From a virus, in the IMG/VR virus record IMGVR_UViG_3300030419_003103, positions 1 through 28,510 of that record: a stretch of DNA of 28,510 nt; one strand, 5' to 3'. Every line of letters starts with the position of its first letter. The first letter of the stretch is position 1. Of the stretch, positions 22,101 through 26,747 are shown piece after piece. The translations under genes were made by a program, and so were the position numbers. The notes beneath the pieces were generated by a model, which saw only the letters and a list, made by a program, of their open reading frames with translations, was not told the origin of the DNA and ran no database searches.

Positions 22101-23897
22101 AACTTTTCTATCATATGGATTGATAAATTGATCGTCATAAAATGGTAAAGATGGTGAAGCAACTACTACTTCATCAGAATAATTGGTATAAGTATTCTGA
22201 ATGTTTGCATTAATTTTATTAAGAGGAGAATAAAGAGAAGATTCTACTTTTCTAAGTTTTCTCTGAAGAGAATACGTATAACTTAAGTCTAAAGGTCCTT
22301 GTCCTCTAATTGAAAATCTAGTAGAAGAATTTATAGCAATAATCTCACAATTAGTCTTAACAGTATCACTTCTTGTTAATAAAGCTTCATCCCCAACTCT
22401 AAAGTTATGTTCATCATAACTTACTACTTCATAAGTATAATTTGAAAGATCAACTAAACTAAAAGAGCTAATTTTATAACTATTAGCAATATTTTCAATC
22501 CAATTATCTCTTCTAATAGTAGAAGAAGAAATTCCTAAAGTTTTAATTCTTCCAACATCATTTTTAGAAAAACGATATGTATTTTCAGGAATTACTACAT
22601 CTTCTAAAACTGATCCTACTCTAACCTTAATAGGACTAGATGTAGTAAGTCCAGAATAACCATAAGCATGAACATCTAACCTGACTTCTGCTGCCGTTCC
22701 AATTCCTGAAGTTATTGCAGTACTCGCTATTCCAAAGAATTGAGTAATTGATTTGGAAGAATATGATGCTATACCAGTAGTGCCATTATCATATGTAAGG
22801 AATAAATTACCAGATTGAGCAAATCCTACTGTCGAATCTACATCTAAGAATGTAGCTCCAGCAGAAACTGGAGATATTAATAAACTTTTAGGATGAACAG
22901 AGAATTCACCATAAACAGTTCCATCTAAAACTAGGTCTTTATTATAATCAGCATCAAAACTTAATTTAAAATATTCCGTTGTTCCAATAGAAATTTTTTC
23001 TACGTCAGTAATTGATGCATACGCTTCTGTAATCCCATATTTTTCATTTTCATCTTGATATAATGTATTATTCAATAGGTCAAGCGGATTACCTTCTACA
23101 CGCTCAACAACAATATCCTTTGTTCTTCTCCAACCAGCATCAGAAGGTCTAAACAAATAATTACGAGGTTTAATAACTTCTACATTTTCTCCGTATAAGG
23201 AAGAAAAAAGAATTTCAAATGAACGATCAGTTCCTTTGGAAGAATAGAAATCTTTCGATTGTTTAATAAAAAGATTTTGATTCAAATCCTCTGTTAGAGT
23301 TCTATCAGAAAATCCAGGTAGAAATTGCTGTTTTAATTTGTTTAAAAACTTATGAAAGAATAATCCACTTAAATTATAAACAATCGGTCCTTCAGGAGCA
23401 GTATTACCACCTGCTTCATAGTTTATTACAGTATGTTCTGCAATATTAGATGTAGAAAAAACTAATTCTTCTGGATCATTCGGTTTGGAATATGATGTTA
23501 CACCACTGAATCCCCTTATACATCCCGTAAATGTTCTATCTGTTTTTCCAGTATACGTAATTATTTCATCATCTATCTTAATAATTCCATATCTATCAGG
23601 AAAACCCCGTGTTCCTGATAAAATCTTACCAGTTTTATCAGTAGTAGTACTTACATTAATAATCGTATCACTATAAGAGACATCCTCTGATAGAAGACAG
23701 GTATCAACAGATTTAAAAATCTCATTTAATTTAATATACTTATCAATATTCTGAATAAGATCTGTTGTTCCACTAGGATATTCTTGAGAAATATAATATT
23801 GCTTTAAAAATTCTACAAATAAAGGATTTTCCTCAGCAACAAAATCTGGTAGTTGATTCTCAACAATAGATTGGATCTTTACTCTAGTTTCTGACAT
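10173..23897 (-). CDS. 7: Giant baseplate wedge gp7-like fusion protein (4574 aa)
   Basis: Residues 25-40 (PLFVEFLKQYYISQEY) and 215-244 (KDFYSSKGTDRSFEILF, then LYGENVEVIKP) match the C-terminal part of T4 gp7 (YDFYSTKGIEASYKFLFKVLYNEEVEI in T4, split here for comparison). Its place directly after gp6 and before gp8 is also that of gene 7. The remaining ~4300 residues are unlike T4 gp7 (1032 aa): many H-G-x-x-x-G-(D/E) beta modules, over ten GG-x-GY-x-x-x-P repeats, a YHYH-type domain at ~1235-1366, a run of ~85-aa repeats at ~3500-3900, and near the end (FVNDVLQVPGESYTFSGGS) a module common in fibre proteins. There is no signal peptide or membrane span. The ATG is 3 nt after the gp6 stop. 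The gp7 assignment is strong for the N-terminus; host contact by the rest is inference. Confidence 0.88.
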   Translation of the reverse strand: MSETRVKIQSIVENQLPDFVAEENPLFVEFLKQYYISQEYPSGTTDLIQNIDKYIKLNEIFKSVDTCLLSEDVSYSDTIINVSTTTDKTGKILSGTRGFPDRYGIIKIDDEIITYTGKTDRTFTGCIRGFSGVTSYSKPNDPEELVFSTSNIAEHTVINYEAGGNTAPEGPIVYNLSGLFFHKFLNKLKQQFLPGFSDRTLTEDLNQNLFIKQSKDFYSSKGTDRSFEILFSSLYGENVEVIKPRNYLFRPSDAGWRRTKDIVVERVEGNPLDLLNNTLYQDENEKYGITEAYASITDVEKISIGTTEYFKLSFDADYNKDLVLDGTVYGEFSVHPKSLLISPVSAGATFLDVDSTVGFAQSGNLFLTYDNGTTGIASYSSKSITQFFGIASTAITSGIGTAAEVRLDVHAYGYSGLTTSSPIKVRVGSVLEDVVIPENTYRFSKNDVGRIKTLGISSSTIRRDNWIENIANSYKISSFSLVDLSNYTYEVVSYDEHNFRVGDEALLTRSDTVKTNCEIIAINSSTRFSIRGQGPLDLSYTYSLQRKLRKVESSLYSPLNKINANIQNTYTNYSDEVVVASPSLPFYDDQFINPYDRKVTLSGSYSGTELDVLANDPNAPDDHGFFTGDRIYYQPYIVSTTFVDSDGITGVTTSTSKFPELEEGLYFVKRVSPSTLSLAKSQSNIFSGDFISVSGIVTSNVIQDYDFARKEILSQNILKEIKDPLNKSGNYTTDPGKTGVLINGVEVLNYKSSQTLFYGSINDIEIESPGSGYDIINPPSLEITDATGIAATGICAVKGSLERIEIVNSGFDYVDKPFITITGGNGKDAAAEINMRSISHSVSFDSTNKGSDGDVFIQVGSASTSLIGFSTYHQFRDYEKVIYDTDKQTGLTGLTTDSTYRVAVVDAQTIRLHPTEADAIAGINTFYITGYGVGNQEFRSSEKKDIISDINVTNSGEGYQNKKRTVTTSGISTSQNRINIDSHGYETGETLTYATTGSVIEGLNTSSQYLVKKVSNDSFKLAPVGLGTTSKNEYLNSEQYVDLKSIGSGTHSFNYPTISVVITGNIGVSTLANQDFSAKINPIFRGEIDSVHLTDKGSKYGSDSILNWDRQPEFEFRSGKNAETEVIVNNGRIVEVLVTRGGSGYNTPPNIVINGIGDYAKLTPVVENGILTDIHVINGGVGYDNTTTLTIKAPGTQGRLKAHIQPWTVNLFRKYLDTFTPDDGVIDESERSDFGLQYCHMYSPRKLREGVYVRNQGGEIQYGVGDLRKANNQEQPSSYHSPILGWAYDGNPIYGPYGYTTPEGGTARAMESGYKLVSKANRPPLSVFPQGFFNEDYVFKGEGDLDKHNGRFGVTPEYPNGVYAYFTTIETGNTDTDGPFKGYYRPQFPYVIGTCFYSEPNTLNFSNDFNQEEYDLNKSGWFRNTVDYRFKSSNSSYDFVFDPDSVRNQTVNIDFASSGSIDAIGILTGGKNYKVNDRVLFDNALTGGTNAAAKVSNLYSPGISSVSVATTSFSNVDFATLDGVGNIVGFTTSPHGFNNGELITVSGLSTYFAHLEGSYALGIRTDNFVTTLGVGTTGATGLTTFFYTTGFLDFPFIRENDTLNVGLGTTAEKVKVLNIDQIGKRIRVVREYNETVGVAFSAGTLLYENPRKFTINTGFKTDYSYNANREIYFNPNESVGIGTSAIAGIGSTAVFSMPGLGATQVFVPYSQIYIPNHGLKTGEKVTYSNHGGTGMQCWHPITGITSGTTFKLPEGQDLYIANFSRDFIGISTVKVGLGTTGVFVGVGSTTTQRLPYFQNFGIGNYHSFTTKRTAITGEIGQNIVTVSTAATHALSLGDKVQFTATPIDTETITVKYDNDNRRIVLKPLTWVAGDVDTANDTITSSDHGLKTGDKVIYTASSASGGLSNEGIYYVLYYTKDKFRLCATRYDLSLNIPNYIDITSATAGTISLINPQLDVYKNKIIKFNLEDSSLSSQVGLTSYSAFALNFYKDPLYNYKFESTETSVNFEVERSGKVGLEAGAYVQIILNDDVPQNLYYKFESVNEDFIAEVKKQIIIDTDVTNNNQINLIGSKYSGSQTIVGLGTTTFKFNLKEYPEASSYNTTTANLYYTTKSLSAYGAIANIEVLNGGRKYEVAPGIGTISSVYGKDAIIEIGSNSIGSIEKDTIQNIGFDYPTDFTLKPSLNLPEILTIEPLTSFKSIGISSGGKNYLTDPTLVVLDGYTGKVVDDVELEYQVGATNVRIVQNTYGMYNVLPTIIPTRNSNGVGINTITYNTTTQRVTVGFNTGFSDLFPFAVGDGVLIENTSVGVGSTAKGYNSAEYNYKLFPVVEVNEALGGNTGSIVYDMSDVLDSGEYPGYYDPTTSIGGRVIPQKEFPIFDIKIGVNDYFEGETVVSGEAKGTVASWNNKIESLKVSTNRELKIGDIIRGETSNTMGVIKSKIDFDSYIKLGPYSEVNKGWIYDTGILNNNVQRLPDNHYYQYFSYSLKSKVDYDTWKNAVSSLNHTSGFLKFSDLVIETQDEKGGASVFGEDSNTEITVDIEGKGDLNCVYTFDLASEEVVKVGTTLVSNEIVFENRVLSDYFESVGNRVLTIDDFSGEFNHKPRATRYAVITNDKLNAAQTRKFFTYVRDKRYTQERQVLVVSLLHDGSQGYLNQYGRVETHPDLGSFDWSIDGDKGQLQFYPIKYKKNNYDVTYISHDLKSSTTGIGSTSLGSIVHINSHHKAIASGASSAQTIVGIASTYRSSKIIVEIGADDGSYYEFDELNLIHDGSTVDLVEYGQLSDNNNSPFSVGGLGTYYAYLDGARIKLDLTPDSAVSVAHSVSSMSISIASSTTTATGVGTATELQTGLLDSWYTSIAASGTPGINTIAEYHADSHAAYYVVQLEDTTNKRYEMCEVIACDDGDYNALTEYGNVQLHTTGLGTIGANIDGSNRKHLTFIPNHNIKVQVRVFQNVLSVVKDSVDTSSIDMNSGVIRSSYAEYRGTETDIKREFGLLHNDRPIFQRFVDGSDSDIVSVSADTITIPDHYFVSGEELTYSWAGVGSTQAIGIGTTSGPGFGTTTTVPRTVYAVKVNESTIKLAASPEKALLQNPVVFDITSVGIGTSHSFTSTNQNAKGLIAIDNFFQSPIVGGSVTTTLAKDVLLLDERITFSGITSFFSGNLIQINNEIMKINTVGLGSTNVILVDRPWMGTGIASHSSGALVQTIEGNYNIRENKIHFVEAPYGPDPISSTTNAPDDRDWVGISTHSTFQGRTFMRSGKTGTIAETYTNNIIFDDISNQFTGIAKTFTLKKDGGSNATGFSTSNGVVLINGIFQGPEGIQSELEDYEFKESAGISSVFFTGTASSVTYDVNNANVPTGGVIVSVGSTEGFGLQPLVAAGGTAVVSAAGTIQSVGMGTSGSGYRLNIQPTVNVAIQTSSLYAASYVSIGTAQVVNGGITGIAITNPHVFYAPVDVSNVGYSSVTGLTTITTHQAHGLERGENINISGIAFTCDYTAPIGIYTADYTSSSGVMTVTTSTAHGFNASGKSSVVIFTGLGMTCAIDSGVSTHYYPRGHDPAYNNAVSVASTSTTQITVNVGVAGPGDQYAHTFKRASANAIRSGGDYLHQFVSGVTSCVVSGGNYLHTFDSVGVTSITVTGIGSITPTAATYNPLTGDMVLTVGSGHTYTTSNTVGLGTSSLVFTCALDDDATTHSYPRSTDPVAGVNTAITAISDDTITVNVGASRSVFFDVYDAQYTGSTGIMTLNIGSHSLTTGTSIRLMNNGLSFRCALDDYRSIHTYPRSTDTYYDTAISIAATTSTTIALNVGITSIKYDDVSAATYDATTGDLVLTVGAGHSISEGTSIGIATESLTFTCARDAHATEHSYPRKGDPTYAGVPIDSVGTTTTFTVNVGTSTVPTFYQGGGKVQAAIIAPRAVNNSSSGQDPAFPSTPVTQVLDSKSFRINTGVSTRTHFYARGGKVEKELDVKFDDPLSYSDLDLIYSSESSQGIGTYAKVDVVVGQGSSIIDFEITNTGYAFGQGEILTVHTGGTAGIPTDPSLPYKEFQLTIQTTYSDAFAGWTIGDLQVLDDFDSLCDGSNKSFPIKHNGSYLTIRAAKGSSIDVQSCLLVFVNDVLQVPGESYTFSGGSTLKFSEAPKKGDTTKVLYYKGTGAIDVVFKDVLETVKEGDELTLVNESRDPFNQGYGMLQDERVVTGINTTDSVETNPYVGPGITTDDTLLRPVKWCRQSKDKIIDGIRIGKDRVHYEPLIQPTAFIIQNVGVASTCAWVQNARPFFDPINENNTDTNTYTVELMSQDAKTGAAATANVSTAGTITSLTITDGGYGYSSAPTVTIGSPVGLGTTPGDCQAYATATISSGVVNAITIGSSIGSGYTSTNPPEVLIGDPIPVRGKATSVTYEGDFGIISGISSTSVGVASTGIVFDLFIPPDSELRDSDIVGVTTVSGIATGYYFTVSNSTVGNGVTSIDVSGGTVGIGTTFLDNVYQVAAVSIGVTAAESKTGAGLTAVAKVTVSVANLEGLTGLGYSSYYGNFSWGKILFGDRDDAKAYNAYTNDGVTGLSTGGIVRRLYPLKRNNYQ
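12211..13400 (-). repeat. Tandem ~85-aa repeats within the gp7-like giant
   Basis: Four related units are anchored by tyrosines Y3504, Y3648, Y3734 and Y3819. Each follows the pattern A-x-Y-x-x-x-(T/S)G-x-(M/L)-x-L, then H-x-x-x-x-G-x-x-(I/V), then (F/L)xC-A-x-D, then H-x-YPR-x-x-DP, then an (I/V)-x-(L/V)NVG strand. The last three are spaced 86 and 85 residues apart. The first is separated by 144 residues because a ~59-residue insert carries two copies of GG-x-YLH-x-F. DNA identity between units is modest, so these are old protein repeats rather than recent DNA duplications. A beta-sandwich shaft or adhesion module is likely. Confidence 0.8.
19790..20200 (-). other. YHYH-type domain within the gp7-like giant
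   Basis: Residues ~1235-1366 contain YCHMYSPRKLREG, YHSPILGWAYDG (1279-1290), NPIYGPYGY (1291-1299) and NGRFGVTPEYPNGVYAYF (ending at 1366). This order is that of the YHYH domain family. The name-giving motif is here Y-A-Y-F (1363-1366), so both histidines-in-pair are not kept. The flanking sequence has GG-x-GY beta repeats on the N-terminal side. The domain's biochemical role in phages is unknown to me. Confidence 0.75.
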
Positions 23898-23900
23898 ATC

Positions 23901-25802
23901 TTATCTTACAAAGACTCCGTTTGAATAACTTGATGATACTTTATGATCTGTTCCAGAGACTTGAGCTCCAGAAGAAATTTCATCCTCCCACATATTAACG
24001 AGAACGTTATTAGTATCTAGTTGCAAATAAAGATCCTGTAATCCGATGACATCATTGGAATAAGGGACTGCTTCAATCTCAATAAGTGGAGTTCCTCTAT
24101 TAATAGTAGTATTAATTATATTAATAGGATTCAACATGATTTCACCCTTTATATAATCAATAGATCCGACATTTCGACGAGCAATTTGGGGTTGAGTTGG
24201 TGATAGCAATTTAAAGAGGTTAATAGTTCCCTTTTTACTATCTCCATCAGGAATATCTCCCAAATATACCGTATCCGCAATACCAGCTACCGTAAATCCA
24301 GAAGATTTGATATTATACCCTAGTTGGTCGGAAATATGGAATCTATTACCAAAACATATCTCATATTCAGCAAAAGAATTAAGAACTGCTCTTAAATCCC
24401 TTCTCATTGTCACAGTAGTGATATTAGAAGTAATAGATGAATGACTTTCATCAATTATATTCAAATATTGGCTATATTTGAATCTTGCGCCAAATTTATT
24501 CAATTCTGTAGAATCGGCATAGGTATTAATGTTAGAATAAACATCAGTTTTTACCGTATTTGAAGAAGGTGCTAAATTAGGGTTATAATAAACATTAGAA
24601 GTGGTTTCTACATAAAGATATTTCAAATCAACGATTTCTGCAACAATTCCAGCAACACTATATTTCTGCAAATCCCGTCTAATGTTATCTTTAATCAAAT
24701 TGGACAAATAACGATCATTATAGGGTTTAATACTGATAAAAACTTTTCCAAATTGAGGTGGATTGAGAGATTCTCCTCCATAAGCAGAAACAGACTCAGT
24801 TTCTGGATAAATTGAAGGAATTAGTGCTTCATAATCTGCTGAAGTTACTGCTCTGTTTCTGGAAGCATAAATTCGAGTACCATATTTCTTAATAGACTCG
24901 ATAGTTTCAATATTAGCGCCAGAATGAGAAGAATCTACGACAGTAATTAAAGAAATTCCTGTTTCTACAGATCTATCAGCATCATCTTCCAATATTCCAC
25001 TAAAAATGAAAGAATTAATGTTATTTGCATCTGATCCATTACAAACTGTGTACTCTGCAGTGATATATTCGGGAGAAGAGAGTTTTTTCCCAAAAATACC
25101 ATCACCAAAGATTAATTCATATTCTTCATTCTCAACTTCTTGGATAAAAAAGACTTTTGATTGACCATTTAGATCAAATAGACTATCAGAGAGGTAATAA
25201 TTAACTGCATCACTAGCAGCACTATTAGATCTTACATTTACGTTAATTAAAGTTGTATCAATACCAGAATTATTTAAAATAAATCGCTGATTTGGAGTAA
25301 ATGAGTCAATTGTGAAGTTTTGAGTGATTCTTGCACCCTCATATATGGTAATATCATTAAATTCTGCAACATTATTAACAACCGGAGTAGTAATATCTTC
25401 CGGAATTGAAAATGAATAACTTTCAGACCCAAATGGAGTGGTTGTAGCAACAACTCCTTTCTTTAATGTTAAAGAAGCAGGTGCATTAGTATAACTGCTA
25501 GTATCTACGAAGAATGATACTTTAGCTCTTGATGCTTTTCTTGATCTAGGTACATAACCAATGTTACGAGCAAGAGAAACGACGTTTTCTCTTAATGTTG
25601 CACTATCAATGAATACTTCATTTGTTACCATATTGGTATTATATGAAGTAATATAGGTATTATAGGCAAGAACATCAATAAGTGTTGAAAGGTTAGACCC
25701 TTCAAAGTCATAATCGGTAAAATTAGAGTTCGATCTGATATAATCCTTAATCGAAGTCTTAATTTGATCGAAATCTAAATTTGCGTAATTAACTAATGCC
25801 AT
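23901..25802 (-). CDS. 6: Baseplate wedge subunit gp6 (633 aa)
   Basis: This is a gp6/J-like baseplate wedge protein. It forms the inner ring of the baseplate, together with gp25 and gp53, that rearranges when the tail contracts. Length is close to T4 gp6 (660 aa). The N-terminus has the usual helical start, including TDYDFEGSNLSTLIDVLAYN (29-48) and SYNTNMVTNEVFIDSA (53-68). The core shows FGDGIFGKKL near 233-242, typical of the J-like fold, and YGTRIYASRNRAVTSADYEA near 310-330, another family hallmark. The ATG overlaps the gp25 stop by one base (TAATG), so translation is coupled to gp25. No insertions or breaks are visible. Confidence 0.95.
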   Translation of the reverse strand: MALVNYANLDFDQIKTSIKDYIRSNSNFTDYDFEGSNLSTLIDVLAYNTYITSYNTNMVTNEVFIDSATLRENVVSLARNIGYVPRSRKASRAKVSFFVDTSSYTNAPASLTLKKGVVATTTPFGSESYSFSIPEDITTPVVNNVAEFNDITIYEGARITQNFTIDSFTPNQRFILNNSGIDTTLINVNVRSNSAASDAVNYYLSDSLFDLNGQSKVFFIQEVENEEYELIFGDGIFGKKLSSPEYITAEYTVCNGSDANNINSFIFSGILEDDADRSVETGISLITVVDSSHSGANIETIESIKKYGTRIYASRNRAVTSADYEALIPSIYPETESVSAYGGESLNPPQFGKVFISIKPYNDRYLSNLIKDNIRRDLQKYSVAGIVAEIVDLKYLYVETTSNVYYNPNLAPSSNTVKTDVYSNINTYADSTELNKFGARFKYSQYLNIIDESHSSITSNITTVTMRRDLRAVLNSFAEYEICFGNRFHISDQLGYNIKSSGFTVAGIADTVYLGDIPDGDSKKGTINLFKLLSPTQPQIARRNVGSIDYIKGEIMLNPINIINTTINRGTPLIEIEAVPYSNDVIGLQDLYLQLDTNNVLVNMWEDEISSGAQVSGTDHKVSSSYSNGVFVR

Positions 25803-26203
25803 TATCGTGTTGGTTGTAATGCAAAGTCTAATTGTTGAGGTAATACATCAATTCCAACAATGTCATAATTTAAAGTTACGTCAAATTGATCATTATCGTA
25901 ATTAGGAACGACATGAACGTCTGTTAATACTACCCTAGGTTCAAAGTTTTCTACAGTTATCTTAATTTGATCACTTATTTCAGATGCAGTAAGGTTATCA
26001 ATGTTCTCAAATAGTAAAGAAGTGACATCTGAACCCAAAATAGGGTTAAAAAACCTTTCTCCAGGTACTGTCATAATCAAATTACGTAGAGAACGCGCAA
26101 TTGCTGTCTCATTTTTAATCGCAATGATGTCTTCATTTATAGGATTTACCTTAAATGATGAACTAATGTCTTTAAAAGATTGACTTACCCGTTCTACAGG
26201 CAT
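25802..26203 (-). CDS. 25: Baseplate wedge subunit gp25 (133 aa)
   Basis: This is the gp25/GPW-like lysozyme-fold wedge protein, a small subunit that nucleates the sheath and binds gp6. Length matches T4 gp25 (132 aa). The family block is intact: AIARSLRNLI (35-44), VPGERFFNPILGSDV (46-60) and LLFENID (63-69), then an ENFEPRVVLTDVHV strand region (85-98). The lysozyme-like fold in this family is structural, not enzymatic. The ATG is about 29 nt downstream of a late promoter element. No clear Shine-Dalgarno sequence precedes it. It is coupled to gp6 by a one-base overlap. Confidence 0.95.
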   Translation of the reverse strand: MPVERVSQSFKDISSSFKVNPINEDIIAIKNETAIARSLRNLIMTVPGERFFNPILGSDVTSLLFENIDNLTASEISDQIKITVENFEPRVVLTDVHVVPNYDNDQFDVTLNYDIVGIDVLPQQLDFALQPTR

Positions 26204-26231
26204 AAGAATATAGAAAAACTATAATTATGAG

Positions 26232-26239
26232 TTATTTAT
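26232..26239 (-). promoter_or_regulatory. Late promoter (ATAAATAA) ahead of gp25
   Basis: The minus strand reads GTAATAAATAAC in the gap between the 66-aa gene and gp25, containing the T4 late core ATAAATA. Initiation would be near 26225, leaving a leader of about 20 nt. It would drive the gp25-gp6-gp7-like unit. Confidence 0.65.
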
Positions 26240-26252
26240 TACGGATTTTTAC

Positions 26253-26453
26253 CTAAAATTCCGCAAGAGGAACCATATCAGTGTCATAATCTAGTCCATC
26301 ATCCTCAAAATCGTCATCTTTTCTCTCATAAACGTCATTTTGGACTAATGTATCACGTTTTTTAGGTGTTATATTGTCATTTGCGATTTCTCTAAGCATT
26401 TTTTGGTGCTGATCATTTGCTAAATTGTCTAAAAAATCGTTTTCTGGAGTCAT
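26253..26453 (-). CDS. Small acidic protein (66 aa), unknown function
   Basis: The protein starts MTPENDFLDNLANDQHQKML and ends in a strongly acidic tail (DDDFEDDGLDYDTD). It is helical in the first third and probably disordered at the end. The frame is open to a GTG at 26468, but the ATG at 26453 is chosen because AGAGGT lies 4 nt upstream of it, while the GTG would have only a U-run behind it. The gene sits between a terminator/late-promoter element and gp25. Acidic tails in small phage proteins can serve as binding handles, but I do not recognise the family. Confidence 0.8.
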   Translation of the reverse strand: MTPENDFLDNLANDQHQKMLREIANDNITPKKRDTLVQNDVYERKDDDFEDDGLDYDTDMVPLAEF

Positions 26454-26457
26454 TTTT

Positions 26458-26463
26458 ACCTCT
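26458..26463 (-). promoter_or_regulatory. Ribosome binding site AGAGGT that fixes the 66-aa gene start
   Basis: AGAGGT is followed by AAAA and then ATG at 26453. It supports the internal ATG rather than the upstream GTG at 26468, whose only upstream sequence is the terminator U-run. Confidence 0.6.
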
Positions 26464-26469
26464 TTCACT

Positions 26470-26491
26470 AAAAAAGGACTCTTTCGAGTCC
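26470..26491 (-). terminator. Intrinsic terminator GGACTC-GAAA-GAGTCC-TTTTTT
   Basis: On the minus strand a perfect 6-bp stem (GGACTC/GAGTCC) closes a GAAA tetraloop and is followed directly by six T residues. This is a textbook Rho-independent terminator. It ends the unit that contains the glycosyltransferase-like gene, the 28-aa peptide and the 49-aa basic peptide. A late promoter core lies immediately upstream (26496-26502), so late transcripts would start at about 26490, inside or at the edge of the stem. Confidence 0.8.
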
Positions 26492-26495
26492 CATT

Positions 26496-26502
26496 TATTT
26501 AT
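26496..26502 (-). promoter_or_regulatory. Late promoter (ATAAATA) overlapping stop codon and terminator
   Basis: The minus strand reads AAAATAAATAAATGG. ATAAATA overlaps the TAA stop of the 49-aa basic peptide (26501-26499). Its predicted start site (~26490) falls at the base of the terminator stem. It would express the 66-aa gene late in infection. Confidence 0.55.
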
Positions 26503-26648
26503 TTTCCTTGTCCTCGATAGACTTTTTTTGCTCTATTTCGAGAACTCGCGGAATATTTGGTATGTTTACCATTCCCCTGACGAGTTTTTTTCGGCGGTGA
26601 ATCTATAAAACCTGTGGTTCCATAAATTCCTTGTTTTGATTTTGCCAT
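26499..26648 (-). CDS. Very basic 49-aa conserved phage peptide
   Basis: The peptide starts MAKSKQGIYGTTGFIDSPPK and ends NRAKKVYRGQGK. It has many K/R residues and almost no acidic ones, so it is likely to bind nucleic acid or an acidic surface such as the ribosome or RNA polymerase. I recall near-identical short proteins as conserved hypotheticals in T4-like cyanophages, which supports it as a real gene. The ATG follows the stop of the 28-aa gene after 3 nt. No Shine-Dalgarno sequence is obvious. Its stop codon is embedded in a late promoter motif. Function unknown. Confidence 0.8.
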   Translation of the reverse strand: MAKSKQGIYGTTGFIDSPPKKTRQGNGKHTKYSASSRNRAKKVYRGQGK

Positions 26649-26651
26649 AAT

Positions 26652-26738
26652 TTAGTGTGGATTAAAGGATTTCATGTAAAGGACAAAGCCACATACCGAG
26701 AGGACGACGATGAGACCGAGTAACGAAGCAATTTGCAT
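26652..26738 (-). CDS. 28-aa single-span membrane peptide
   Basis: The frame encodes MQIASLLGLIVVLSVCGFVL followed by YMKSFNPH: one hydrophobic segment of ~19 residues and a short polar, positively charged tail. This is the layout of a small inner-membrane protein. It begins 9 nt after the glycosyltransferase-like stop and ends 3 nt before the 49-aa gene, which fills an otherwise empty gap exactly. No good Shine-Dalgarno sequence is seen, so expression may depend on translational coupling. It could modulate a membrane enzyme, help lysis, or alter envelope signalling; none can be chosen from sequence. Reality of the gene is moderately certain. Confidence 0.6.
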   Translation of the reverse strand: MQIASLLGLIVVLSVCGFVLYMKSFNPH

Positions 26739-26747
26739 AAAAATTCA

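Noticed and set aside
10173-23897. Possible assembly fusion or missed frameshift in the 13.7-kb frame
   Set aside because: The frame is continuous with uniform style and repeat content and no internal start with a ribosome site or promoter gap; giant structural genes are common in marine T4-like phages.
26454-26468. GTG at 26468 as the start of the 66-aa acidic gene
   Set aside because: The upstream sequence is the terminator T-run; AGAGGT points to the ATG at 26453.
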